DNA of 64,000 bases, from the NCBI GenBank assembly GCA_958510875.1, contig OY294072.1:1984001-2048000 (forward strand), read 5' to 3'. Below, one piece after another: positions 1 through 10,113 of the stretch. The notes under the pieces were generated by a model that was given only the letters and a program-made list of their open reading frames with translations, was not told the origin of the DNA and did not search any database. This DNA comes from Endomychus coccineus (taxonomy: Eukaryota > Arthropoda > Insecta > Coleoptera > Endomychidae). How positions within the stretch are numbered: the first letter of the stretch is position 1; each line of letters begins with the position of its first letter. The translations under genes were made by a program, and so were the position numbers.

Positions 1-2891
1 GGATCTAAAGATGTCAAATCTTCAAATTCCGTGATAAACGCGACAATGTATGGAGCGAACGATTCGTCGATCTAGAGGTTCACATTGGGTATACTCAAAT
101 CGTTATCAGAACAGCTATCGACATCAACTATGAATCGGCATATTCAGAAATGTGTTTTGAATTGAATCTCGGACCCAAAATGATTTCAGAATTCTCTTGG
201 CTGAACGCTTACTCCCCTGGATCTGAAGATGTCATATCTTCAGTTTTCTAGATAAACGCGACTATTTACGGAAAGAAGGAATTGTCGATCTAGACGTTCA
301 CATTGGGTATACTTGAATCTTTATTAGAACAGCTATCGTCATGAACTATGGGTCGAGATGTTCAGAAATATGTTTTAAATTTGAATCCGGGACTAAAAAT
401 GATGTAAGAATCCTCTTGACTAAACGCGTACACTCCTGAATCTGGAGATGTCATATTTTCAGTTTTCGAGATAAACGCGGCAGTGTACGAAACGAAGGAA
501 TAGTAGATCTGAACATTTACATTGAGAATACTCAAATCATTATTAGAACAGCTATCGACATTAACCATGGGTCGGAATGACCAGAAAAATGTTTTAAATT
601 TGAATCCGGGACTAAAAATGATTTTAGAATTCTTTTGGCTAAACGCGTACTCTCCTGAATCTGAAGATGTCATATTTCCAGTTTCCGAGATAAATGCGAT
701 AATGCACGAAGCGAATGCATTGTGGATCTAGACGCTTACATTGTGTATACCAAAATCGTTATATGAACAGGTATTGACATGAACTATGGATCGGAATGTT
801 ACGAAATATGTTTCAAATTTGAATCCGGAAATAAAAATGATTTTAAAATACTCTTGGTTGAACCCGTACTCTCCTGGATCTGAAGATGTCATATCTTCAG
901 TTTTCGATATAAACGAGACAATGTAGGAAGCGAATGAATCGTCGATCTAGACGTTTACATTGGGTTCAATCGAATCGTTATAAGAACAGTCATCGACATG
1001 AACTATGGGTCGGGATATTCAGAAATATGTTTTGAATTTGAATCAGGGACTAAAAACAATTTCACAATCCTCTCGGCTGAACGCGTACACTCCTGGATCT
1101 GAAGATGTCATATCTCCAGTTTTCAAGAAACACGCGACAATGTACGAAGCGAACGAATCGTCGATCTAGACGTTTACATTGAGAATAATTGAATCGTTAT
1201 CAGAACAGCTATCGCCATGAACTATAGGTCTGAATGTTCAGAAAGATGTTTTGAATGTGAATCCGGGACTAAAAATGATTTTAGAATCCTCTTGGCGTAA
1301 CGCGTGAACTTCTGGATCTGAAGATGTCATATCTTCAATTTTCGAGATAAACGCGACAATGTACGGAGCGAAAGAATCGTCGATCTAGACGTTCAAATTG
1401 AGTATACTGAAAACCTTATTAGAACAGCTATCGAAAGGAACTATGGTTCGGGATGTTCAGAAATATGTTTTAAATGCGAATACGATACTAAAAATGATTT
1501 TAGAATTCTTCCGGCTAAACGCATACACTCCTGGATTTGAAGATGTAATATCTTCAGTTTTTGAGATAAACGAGACAATGTACGAAGCGAACGAATCGTC
1601 TATCTAGACGTTTATATGGGGAATACTGAAATCGTTATTAGAACAGCTATCGGCATGTACTATGAGTCAGAATATTCAGAAATGTGTTTCAAGTTTAAAT
1701 CCGTGACTGAAAATGATTCTATAATCCTCTTGGCTGAATGCGTACACTCCTGAATCTGAAGATGTCGAATCTTCAAATTTCGAGATAAACGCGACAATGT
1801 ACGGAACGATTCGTCGATCTAGACCTTTACATTGAGTATACTCAAATCGTTATTAGAACAGCTATCGACATCAACTATGAATCGACATATTCAGAAATGT
1901 GTTTTAAATTTGAATCTCGGACTAGAAATGATTTCAGAATTCTCTTAACTGAACGGGTACCCTCCTGGATCTGAAGATGTCATATCTTCAGTTTTCGAGA
2001 TAAACGCGACAAAGTACGAAACGAAGGAATCGTCGATCTAGACGTTCACATTGGGTATACTTAAATCGTTATTAGAACAGCTATCGCCGTGAACTATGAG
2101 TCGAGATGTTCAGAAATATGTTTTAAAATTGAATCCGGGACTAAAAATGATGTTAGAATCATCTTGACTAAACGCGTACACTTCTGGATCTGGAGATGTC
2201 ATATCTTCAGTTTTCGAGATAAACGCGGCAGTGTACGGAGCGAATGAATCGTCGATCTGGAAGTTTACATTGAGTATACTAAAATCGTTATTAGAACAGC
2301 TATCGACATTAAGTATGGGTCTGGATGTTCAGAAATATGTTTTAAATTCGAATTCAGGACTAAGAATGATTTTAGTATCCTCTTGGCTAAACGCATACTC
2401 TCCTGTATTTGAAGATGACATATTTCCAGTTTTCGAAATAAATGCGATAATGCACGAATCGAATGCATTGTGGATTTGGACGTTCATATTTCGTATACTA
2501 AAATCGTTATATGAACAGCTATTGACAAGAACTATGGGTCGGGATGTTACGAAATATGTTTTAAATTTGAATCCGAAACTGAAAACGATTTTGAAATACT
2601 TTTGGGTGAACGCGTACACTCCTGGATCTGAAGATCTCATATCTTCAGTTTTCGATATAAACGCGACAATGTACGAAGCGAATGAATCGTCGATCTAGAC
2701 GTTTACATTGGGTTTACTCAAATCGCTATAAAACTCCCATCGACATGAAATATGGGTCGATTAATTCAGAAATATGTTTTGAATTTCAATCCGGAACTAA
2801 AAATGATTTTAGAATCCTCTTGGCTGAACGAGCACACTCCTGGGTCTGAAGATGTCATATCTTCAGTTATCGAGATAAACGCGAATATGCA
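1..2891 (+). repeat. 219-bp satellite array, left block (~13 monomers)
   Basis: Diverged tandem monomers of about 219 bp. The recurring words include GATCTAGACGTT, TCAGAAATATGTTTT, GAATCCGGGACTAAAAATGA, CGCGTACACTCCTGGATCTG and GATGTCATATCTTCAG, and the last recurs every ~219 bp (for example near 231, 448, 667 and 886). The block stops in mid-monomer at the Polinton-like insertion and resumes in the same register at 19953. Since 219 is 73 x 3, reading frames run across monomer borders and give spurious ORFs on both strands, the longest being 155 codons at 2231-2698. Confidence 0.95.
2886..2891. other. Target-site duplication TATGCA, left of Polinton-like element
   Basis: TATGCA here is repeated at 19953-19958, directly outside the right end. 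Removing the element and one duplicate rejoins an ordinary satellite monomer (...GCGAATATGCACGAAGCG...). A 6-bp duplication is what is reported for Polinton/Maverick integration. Confidence 0.85.
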
Positions 2892-3154
2892 AGTAGGGAT
2901 GGGGGCACTTGGGGCGGCCAGGCAGAGAGCCTTATCAGATGTAGGCAACCAGTGATACACTCGTGCATGCGCGGTATGCCCAGATAGGTATCGGTAAGTA
3001 CTGACCCCTGTATTACCGGCCGGGTAGACGGTTAGGGTGTGATCTCGCCTCTAACCTCTAGGTGTTACCGGGTAGACGGCTAGGGCTTGATCGTTCAAGG
3101 TAGGACATCAAGCAATATGTGAGGTTAGGGAGAACTTCAATGCAAAGCAGCATC

Positions 3155-3240
3155 AAAATATTTTTTTTTCTACACACGGGAATCGAACCCGAGAAATGAA
3201 ATCCAAAGCCGGCTCCTTAACCGCTCAGCTATGGAGGAAT
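3155..3240 (-). ncRNA. tRNA-like Pol III unit in left TIR
   Basis: Reading the minus strand, a good A box (TAGCTGAGCGGTTAAGG) is followed by a perfect B box (GGTTCGATTCC) inside a paired CGGG/CCCG arm, an A-rich run and a TTTT terminator (3155-3158). The D-arm and T-arm regions look tRNA-like, but I cannot pair a proper anticodon stem or acceptor stem. It is therefore a tRNA-derived or tRNA-mimic unit rather than a credible functional tRNA. The same sequence recurs in the right TIR and in copy 2. Confidence 0.55.
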
Positions 3241-4770
3241 TGAGAACAAGCGATTTTAATGTTGTAGATATAACCGCAGGGTATCCGGTCTGAGTGATAA
3301 GTGCGAGTATATTGCAGTCTATATGATGCAGGTAATTGTTTTACATGACGTTAGTCATGCAGGTATGTCACTAAGCGAGGTATGGCATGTGAGACTTCAT
3401 AGCGCTAGCCATAGGGTTTTTGAAAGAGTTATAATGGCGCTGTTTATGTATGCTGTCAGTCACGTGATTTTTGAAAGAGGCGGGTATTCATCGGAGGTAT
3501 CATGGGAGGGCTGCTGCTCCTTCATCGGAGTGGGTGTATTGATGGAATGTTATACAGTGTGGAAATGATATCTTCTTCTGCATTTCTCAAACGCGATGTT
3601 TATAAGGAAATTACTTTCAATCATCTTAAACATATATGGAAATTATTTTTAGTATACAAAATGGAGTTGGGAGACTTCAATGGGTATGGAATGTGAGGTT
3701 ATACAGATTGTTTATGTATGACGTTAGTCATGTGAATTTGAATGAAGCTCACGCGATCTCCAACGAGACAGGTGTGTATGTGAGGTTATACAGAGTGTGC
3801 AGGTATAATGATGTCTATCACGCAGGTCTTCAGCGAGGTATCTACCTTGCAGGAGTCTTCAATGAAATGTGAGGTTGTTTGTACATGCCGTTAGACGCAG
3901 GGTTTTGTCTGAGTTATAACGATATCGTACACGGCGCATTGTCTGCCACCACAAGTCTTCAATAAGGGCCATAACATCTAACATGTGATAGTTTACAAAA
4001 ATGCTGCTTCTCATAATAGCGATATTATGAAGCGTTTGCAGAAATTACTATTAAATCATCTTATTCAATTTGGAATTATCGTAATGATGCGCGCGATCCT
4101 TCAATGTTAAAGTAGTTTCATAAGTTATCCGAAAGTAATATGAATATATAAAATGTTTTTCCAAAATTAGTTCCGAAGTAAACATAATTCGCTATAATAT
4201 TCATTCATGTATGTTTCATAAATTATCCGATATAAATCAAATAAGTTTATGTCGCAGGTTGAACAATATTCACTATTATATTTTGCGGTAGAGCTACAGC
4301 TGGTTCGAGAGATAAGAAAGATACGCCGATCACCTTCAAACATGATGAGAATACTTTATTTTAAATCACACATGTAGTATGTATATATTCGAATCATATT
4401 GATTGTAAATCGCATAATATGATCCGAAATCTAGCTGCTGCTGGGTGTAGCCCAATACCTATACAGAATCTAGACGAAGCGGTGTTACGCATCACGAACT
4501 GTCTGTACAGCTCGATTGCTATATAACAAAATACATTTTTAATCATCTTAAACATATCGATGTGCTAATATAATTTTTTCAGTATGCAAAAATATACTAA
4601 TAAAACATTTTTCATCGACACACATTTCTTCATAGGATAGTTAGCTTTTTATAAAATTCATTCAATTTCAATGGGAAACATATATGCGAGGGAGTTTCAT
4701 AGAGATCGAACTCATTTCCCCAACCACCCCAAGAGGTAGAACTATGATGAGGAATAGATGTGGATAATGA

Positions 4771-5630
4771 TAATAATCATATGAATATCTCCATAAGCGC
4801 TAATCTATATGACATTCAAACACATGCTTCATAAAAGTCTGAATATTGAGTAGAGCTATAGTATCTTCTTCATAAGCGATCATTATCAACATTCAGACAC
4901 TTGTTTAGCACGTGATTCAACAGCCTGTCACCATCGTTCACGAACTATGATGGGCTGATGAGGAATAAAATACCAATAATAATTATATAAATATCTCCAT
5001 TAGCAATCTGTACATTTTCCTTCACGAGCACGACTTTTACAAACTCCATACGTTCGCGTAAAATATTATAATGATAAACACATTTTTTGTTCACGGGTTT
5101 ACATAATCATATGAATATCTTCATAAACGCTAATCTATATGACATTCAAACACATGCTTCATAAAAGTCTGAATATTGAGTAGAGCTATAGTATCTTCTT
5201 CATAAGCGATCATTATCAACATTCAGACACTTGTTTAGCACGTGATTCAACAGCCTGTCACCATCGTTCACGAACTATGATGTGCTGATGAGGAATAAAA
5301 TACCAATAATAATTATATAAATATCTCCATTAGCAATCTGTACATTTTCCTTCACGAGCACGACTTTTACAAACTCCATACGTTCGCGTAAAATATTATA
5401 ATGATAAACACATTTTTTGTTCACGGGTTTACATAATCATATGAATATCTTCATAAACGCTAATCTATATGACATTCAAACACATGCTTCATAAAAGTCT
5501 GAATATTGAGTAGAGCTATAGTATCTTATTCATAAGCGATCATTATCAACATTCAGACACTTGTTTCGCACGTGATTCAACAGCCTGGCATCATCGTTCA
5601 CGAACTATGATGGTTCGATGAGGACTCAAA
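4771..5630. repeat. 330-bp tandem repeat within left TIR (2.6 copies)
   Basis: ATAATCATATGAATATCT recurs at about 4773, 5103 and 5433, giving units at 4771-5100, 5101-5430 and 5431-~5630. Each unit contains the near-palindrome ATCGTTCACGAACTATGAT and a GTTTAGCACGTGATTCAACA segment. The right TIRs (17,560-18,100 and 61,830-62,380) have one unit fewer, which explains the TIR length difference. Confidence 0.85.
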
Positions 5631-5989
5631 CATTGAACAGATGAATCTTTGAGGTTAAATATCTGCTGTAGAAATTACCCCACTTTTATTACCTTTTATT
5701 TGAGAATATCGATATCTCCCATGTAACGGCTTATTGCCTAAAGCTATTTTGTATGCAACATTGTTATCATTTGCGAGCCTACGAGGGCCTGTGTGTTGGT
5801 CGGTGCTAAATGAATATGTTTGACTATTATTACCTGTAGATTTATTTGAGATTCTTCAAGTTTGAGATTGATAACCCACATGAAGCAAGAAGCTTCAACG
5901 AATTGATATTTATTATTTTCATATTCGCTATTCTGAATGTGACAACTTTATCGGCTTCAACACTCGAGATAAGAGAGAATATTTACCGC

Positions 5990-6113
5990 TGATGTAGGGA
6001 GAATCAATATGATGCATACAAATTGGGGTGGGTGAGAACTTCAGACTATAGCTTTATGTGTATCGAAATACATAAGGATTTTGACGAGTAAGTGGTGTTT
6101 TATTGAATTGAAG
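5990..6113. other. Spacer between left TIR and leader repeats
   Basis: Unique sequence inside the left TIR border, with no recognisable gene or motif. Confidence 0.5.
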
Positions 6114-6385
6114 ATCCGGCGACCATCGTTCACGAACGATGATGACGTCACTGCTTCAAGCCAATGACAGTAACTGATTCAATCCGGCGACCATCGTTCA
6201 CGAACGATGATGACGTCACTGCTTCAAGCCAATGACAGTAACTGATTCGATCCGGCAACCATCGTTCACGAACGATGATGACGTCACTGCTTCAAGCCAA
6301 TGACAGTAACTGATTCAATCCGGCGACCATAGTTTACGAACGATGATGACGTAATCATCGATCACGAACTATGATGGGCTAATGA
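6114..6385 (+). repeat. 68-bp tandem repeats with TGACGTCA (CRE-like) and ATCGTTCACGAACGAT palindromes
   Basis: ATCCGGC recurs at 6114, 6182, 6250 and 6318, a 68-bp period with a partial fourth unit. Each full unit has the 16-bp palindrome ATCGTTCACGAACGAT followed a few bases later by TGACGTCA (6143-6150, 6211-6218, 6279-6286; a TGACGTAA variant lies at 6347-6354). TGACGTCA is the consensus CREB/ATF site. Regulatory or replication use is inferred from position upstream of the gene cluster. Confidence 0.85.
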
Positions 6386-6461
6386 GGAATAGAATGTGAA
6401 TAATCATAATGTTTGTAATACATTCATGCACATGTTTTATCGCATGATTCAACACATGCTT

Positions 6462-6995
6462 CAACATTCAGACACGTGTTTCAGACACGTGTTTCAACAT
6501 TCAGACACGTGTTTCAACATTCAGACACGTGTTTCAGCATTCAGACACGTGTTTCAGACACGTGTTTCAACATTCAGACACGTGTTTCAGCATTCAGACA
6601 CGTGTTTCAGACACGTGTTTCAACATTCAGACACGTGTTTCAGCATTCAGACACGTGTTTCAGACACGTGTTTCAGCATTCAGACACGTGTTTCAGACAT
6701 TCAGACACGTGTTTCAACATTCAGACACGTGTTTCAGACACGTGTTTCAACATTCAGACAAGTGTTTCAACATTCAGACACGTGTTTCAGCATTCAGACA
6801 CGTGTTTCAGACATGTGTTTCAACATTCAGACACGTGTTCCAGCATTCAGACACGTGTTTCAGACACGTGTTTCAACATTCAGACACGTGTTTCAGCATT
6901 CAGACACGTGTTTCAGACACGTGTTTCAGCATTCAGACACGTGTTTCAGACATTCAGACACGTGTTTCAGCATTCAGACACGTGTTTCAGCATTC
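6462..6995 (+). repeat. CACGTG minisatellite upstream of the viral gene cluster
   Basis: Units of ~14-15 bp (CAGACACGTGTTTCA) and ~20 bp (adding CATT or GCATT) are interspersed. I count about 27 intact CACGTG sites, most inside the 8-bp palindrome ACACGTGT. The array resembles the CATTCAGACACTTGTTTAGCACGTG part of the TIR 330-bp repeat and probably expanded from it. All three forward frames are open through most of it, a by-product of the repeat, so I reject the low-complexity ORFs. It ends ~120 bp before the ATPase start. Confidence 0.9.
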
Positions 6996-7089
6996 ATACC
7001 TATTTAACATGTATTTGATACCTGATTTTGACAGAAGCGTAGAAGCACCTAACCGCGTGATCAGACATACACAATATAACATCATCATC

Positions 7090-7100
7090 TAGTATATAAA
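7090..7100 (+). promoter_or_regulatory. TATA-like motif TAGTATATAAA before ATPase gene
   Basis: TAGTATATAAA lies 17 bp upstream of the ATPase ATG. The same 11-mer precedes the penton-like gene (10093-10103; copy 2 58929-58939), suggesting a shared element promoter. No transcript evidence is available. Confidence 0.45.
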
Positions 7101-7117
7101 CAAATGCTTATTAACAT

Positions 7118-7843
7118 ATGTTCCAGTATGATTTCGATTCGCCTTCAGGCACGATGAAGATTGTTAAGCAAAAAGACTCGTTGAGTATTATGAACTTAGG
7201 GTCAAGCAATGAGAATGTTCAACAACCACAACGTCACAGCTCTTTGCTGCCTAATACTATACGAACAATAATCTGTGGTCCAAGTGATTGTGGGAAAACA
7301 AATGTGATGTTATCTCTATTGTTAGATGCAAACGGTCTGAAATTTGAAAACGTGTACATATATTCAAAGTCTTTACACCAGCCAAAATACCAGTTACTAA
7401 AGGAGACATTGAAGAAAATTGAGGGGCTTGGATATTTTCCTTGTACCGAAAGTGATGAGGTCATAGACCCCACAGAAGCGAGGCCTAATTCGATAATAAT
7501 ATTCGATGACGTGATGTTTGAGAAACAGCAGAAAATTCGTGCTTATTTTTCAAGAGAGAGACACAACTCAATTGATAGTTCCTATCTTTGCCAGTCTTTT
7601 GCTAAATGTCCAAAACATGGATTGCGCGACAATGCCAATTGCTTGATTATTTTCGAACAGGATGAGCTCAATTTGAAACATATATTCACCGATCATGTAA
7701 GTACCGACATGTCACTCGAAAAATTCAAAGAGATATGTAGCGTATGTTGGAAAGATAAATATGGATTCCTTATGATAAACAAAGACTGTGATATGAACAA
7801 AGGACGTTATCGCAAAGGTTTTGATAGTTATATATACATCTAA
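7118..7843 (+). CDS. A32-like/FtsK-HerA-type genome-packaging ATPase
   Basis: A 241-residue protein with a Walker A loop GPSDCGKT (residues 54-61), a hydrophobic Walker B strand IIIFDD (~126-131), and then the arrangement RERHNSIDSSYLCQS (~146-160) with a downstream LRDNAN. This is the pattern of poxvirus A32-like and Polinton/virophage packaging ATPases, in which the segment after Walker B carries the sensor residues. In that family the enzyme pumps DNA into preformed capsids. The ATG at 7118 follows a TATA-like motif, and the length is normal for a single-domain member. It is the only capsid-module gene here without an obvious lesion. There is no second copy to compare, because copy 2 is truncated downstream of it. 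It leads the rightward gene cluster and is 33 bp from the next ORF. Confidence 0.85.
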   Translation: MFQYDFDSPSGTMKIVKQKDSLSIMNLGSSNENVQQPQRHSSLLPNTIRTIICGPSDCGKTNVMLSLLLDANGLKFENVYIYSKSLHQPKYQLLKETLKKIEGLGYFPCTESDEVIDPTEARPNSIIIFDDVMFEKQQKIRAYFSRERHNSIDSSYLCQSFAKCPKHGLRDNANCLIIFEQDELNLKHIFTDHVSTDMSLEKFKEICSVCWKDKYGFLMINKDCDMNKGRYRKGFDSYIYI

Positions 7844-7876
7844 CATGTATATATACTTTCATTTGAAATAGACAAC

Positions 7877-8931
7877 ATGCTCAGCATGGACGTGGGTGTG
7901 AGTAACATGCTTAAAGAAAAACAACAATTGAAGAAAAAAATTTGGGAGTTAGCAAACGTTGTGAGGAAAAAATATATGGCTGTGAAATTGGGTAAAGCTG
8001 AAAATGATGAGATTCTAGATAATATGTTCAGGAACCTCTGGAGGAAATTGCGAGAAATGCTGAAATAATCAAACAAAATTCGTTGGTTAAACCTAAAAGT
8101 ATTGTTTCTACAGCAACACAAATGGAGAACATACCAATCCCAAATATTCTAACTGAAGGTGAAGAATTCGTATATAACCCCCAAGATACTGAGGAGGATG
8201 TGTTTACACCCGAACCTACTATCGATCAGATTCGTGAAGAATTCAGAAAACATAAGAAAGATAATGCAGCGGCTACAGAGGAGTTTCTGCAACAATACCC
8301 CACATTAGCACGTTATTACTTGGAAGGATTCCTATTGGATGATGATGTTAAGAGATATGATGATAAAATGGGTTTGCAATATAATTCAACTTTAGACAAA
8401 TGGTTCATGGGTAATCAACCTATAGAAATTGATAGTGAGAGTAATATAATTATCAAGGGTACTCCGTTCAAAGGTACCACAGGACTGTATAATTTGATAT
8501 TTTACAAAGATGTTCTACCTGATACTTACACTGTGGAAGATGGGAAAAATTACAGTCAAATGATGGAAATGACTAGTGCCCATAGACGTAATAACGATCC
8601 AGCTGATCGAATGAGATACACAGTGAAATACAAACATGTACTGAAACCATTGATTAATTCCATGAAAAAACCCAGAGCCAAAACATACACTGGAAGTGCA
8701 TATATCAAAAATGATATGCTTGAATATAACGAGAAACCTATCGAATATATTTTTTGGGATGACGTTAACGAAATGGTGGATAGACTGAGACTTCTTGTTG
8801 CATCCTTGCATGCCGGTAACCATAATGAGATAATCTCTATAATAGAAGAATTGATAGAGGCAGGGGTAATTGAACAAAAACCCGGTGTAAGACAAATTCA
8901 TCACAGTTATAAAGATGGTTTCAATGGATAA
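7877..8931 (+). pseudogene. DUF8207-type element protein, frameshifted
   Basis: The N-terminal part (7877-8068) is a charged, coiled-coil-like segment (KEKQQLKKKI..., then RKKYMAVKLGKAENDE). The larger part (from ~8029 to 8931) is in another frame and has no ATG until 8122; its open frame reaches back to about 8029. This suggests one gene broken by a 1-nt deletion near 8029, giving a product of ~350 residues if intact. The C-terminal part has IIIKGTPFKGTTGLYNLIF and matches the DUF8207 family that I recall next to DJR capsid genes in insect and cnidarian genomes. Its function is unknown; a virion or scaffolding role is a guess. Copy 2 starts at codon-equivalent 8305, so it cannot show whether the frameshift is ancestral. 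The end overlaps the next gene's ATG by 8 nt. Confidence 0.65.
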
Positions 8932-9439
8932 GTTTGGCAGAGCCTCCTCTCCCATGTGGATATATGATACAAATGTATTCAATAATAATTTCAAACAAGT
9001 TCACGGACAAGGATTATTCCTAACGACCGATGGAAGTTATGATATGGAAATATATGGATTGTGCAACGTTAAATCACCGAATGATGATGGAGATGTTGCA
9101 AATAAAGTATATGTTGATAAATTAACACACAAACTGAATCTGAAAACGGAAACCAGTCTTAAAGATACCTTCAATGTTAGGGTTGATAATTTGATCAAAG
9201 ATATCAACAAGGATCTGGATGAACATAACTTAACGAATGATAAGGTTATTCTCAACATTGATAAACATCTGATGGACATTCAGAATAAATATAATGAAAT
9301 GGGAATCTATATAAAATCAGAGTATAAAACAATCAGTGATAGTGTGAGGGAAAACAGAAATGAATTGGAAGAGATCAATAACACATTTAACAGTATGAAC
9401 ATGCGTCTAAATGACATTACTAGTAAAGTGGAGGCGTAA
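8924..9439 (+). CDS. Fibre-like protein, truncated by stop (copy 1)
   Basis: The ATG at 8924 (ATGGATAAG) overlaps the upstream stop; an ATG at 8915 is also in frame. The N-terminal ~70 residues include DDGDVANKVYVDKLT, which resembles the N-x-x-YVD trimerisation-type motif of tail or fibre proteins. The remainder (roughly residues 75-174) is heptad-rich and predicted coiled coil, consistent with a trimeric stalk. A spike or attachment role is inferred from this shape only. The frame ends at TAA 9437-9439, where copy 2 has a sense codon. The frame then continues open to 9568, so the protein was probably ~40 residues longer. I cannot name a closer homologue. Confidence 0.55.
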   Translation: MDKFGRASSPMWIYDTNVFNNNFKQVHGQGLFLTTDGSYDMEIYGLCNVKSPNDDGDVANKVYVDKLTHKLNLKTETSLKDTFNVRVDNLIKDINKDLDEHNLTNDKVILNIDKHLMDIQNKYNEMGIYIKSEYKTISDSVRENRNELEEINNTFNSMNMRLNDITSKVEA

Positions 9440-9448
9440 GAACGACGG

Positions 9449-9568
9449 ATGACATCTGTGGAACCTTCTAAGAAGAGACCCTCATCATCCACAACAACAA
9501 AGCAGGGCTCTGTGAAACGTATATCTCCAAATCCTGTGAATATACCCAAAAAATTAATTCTACACTAG
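9449..9568 (+). other. Basic C-terminal tail of the fibre-like gene (or separate 39-codon ORF)
   Basis: This is open in the same frame as the fibre-like gene, starts with an ATG at 9449 and encodes a Lys/Arg/Ser/Thr-rich tail (for example SKKRPSSSTTTKQG). Copy 2 has the same tail (58285-58404) with at least one synonymous difference. Each copy has a different stop just before it, so the simplest reading is that it is the C-terminus of the ancestral protein. A small basic virion protein is the alternative. Confidence 0.4.
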
Positions 9569-9856
9569 ATTTCCACATTGATAAGATGAGTGAAAACAAG
9601 TTGTTCATGAGCTTCATGAGCACAGAAGAAAGAACTTTTACCAGCGTCGAACATACATAAAAGGACTTCAATATAGGTGGAAGGGGTAGGAATATGCAAT
9701 ACGACTAGGACGATGAATCAAGAGTCAAGATTGAGATATTTGAAACATATATTGTTAAGATTATACTTAAGTCTTTTGTATTGAGATAATTGATGAAAAA
9801 AATTATTTTGAGATCTTTGGTCTTCCTCATACCCCTCGTTAAATAACGGTGCAATC
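9569..9856. other. Gap with no supported gene
   Basis: AT-rich spacer. It holds a 24-codon ORF at 9586-9660 (also present in copy 2) that I cannot support as a gene. The rest shows no motif. Confidence 0.4.
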
Positions 9857-10095
9857 TTGAATTCTCATGAGTCTGTATGCAAGCGTGCGTGGGAGAAGTT
9901 GTTCTCAATACGCTTATATACAAGATCCCGTTTGAACTTCAAATCAATACCGGGGGCAAAATTAGAAGAACGGTTGAGGAGATTCAGGGTATCAATTCAT
10001 TCGATAAAGCTTGCCGTCTACACGATATTTCATGCAATATAACACTTATAATTGTAGCCAGTTATATTTGGAATTGGTCGACTAACATTTATTAG
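9857..10095 (+). pseudogene. Phospholipase A2-like (VP1-type) domain remnant
   Basis: One frame reads GINSFDKACRLHDI, matching the catalytic helix of parvoviral VP1-type and Polinton-associated PLA2-like domains (D-x-A-C-x-x-H-D, with the His-Asp pair). A second frame just upstream reads IPGAKLEERL, matching the position of the calcium-binding loop and the residues after it (family form G-P-G-T/N-x-L). The two halves are in different frames. The glycine loop is altered and the C-terminal part of the domain is missing, replaced by a short hydrophobic run. The same frame break is present in copy 2, so it predates the duplication. In parvoviruses such a domain acts on endosomal membranes during entry. 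Here it is a broken relic. Confidence 0.55.
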
Positions 10096-10103
10096 TATAT
10101 AAA
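10093..10103 (+). promoter_or_regulatory. TATA-like motif TAGTATATAAA before penton-like gene
   Basis: Identical 11-mer to the one upstream of the ATPase gene, ending 10 bp before the first in-frame ATG (10114) and 28 bp before the second (10132). Confidence 0.45.
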
Positions 10104-10113
10104 TAGATTGTTG

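Larger units (their letters stand above)
2892..5989 (+). repeat. Left terminal inverted repeat of copy 1 (~3.1 kb)
   Basis: The reverse complement matches the right terminus (12634-12796 plus 17345-19952) up to the word ATATTTACCGC at 5979-5989. The left arm is ~330 bp longer because it has three copies of an internal 330-bp repeat where the right arm has two. It also contains a tRNA-like sequence (minus strand, 3155-3240), a short duplicated GTAGACGG(T/C)TAGGG motif near 3020-3090, and AATAAA-rich stretches. Small ORFs at 3323-3872 are mirrored in the other TIRs. They are built of degenerate internal repeats and I do not accept them as genes. Confidence 0.9.

Noticed and set aside
3155..3240. 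Functional tRNA gene
   Set aside because: The A and B boxes are good, but the acceptor and anticodon stems do not pair, so no anticodon can be assigned.
3323..3872. ORFs of 64-81 codons in the left TIR, mirrored at 18974-19521 and 63247-63483
   Set aside because: They are built from degenerate DNA repeats (GTTAGTCATG, TGAGGTTATACAGA). The right-arm version of one gains a stop, and no domain is recognisable.
6114..6995. CRISPR-like alternation of repeats and spacers
   Set aside because: Repeats are contiguous minisatellite units without unique spacers, in a eukaryotic transposon context.
6396..7092. Three overlapping ~180-200 codon ORFs rich in TRVSTFRHVFQHSDTCF-like text
   Set aside because: Translations of the CACGTG minisatellite; all three frames are open because the units lack stops. 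Low-complexity artefact, not protein evidence.
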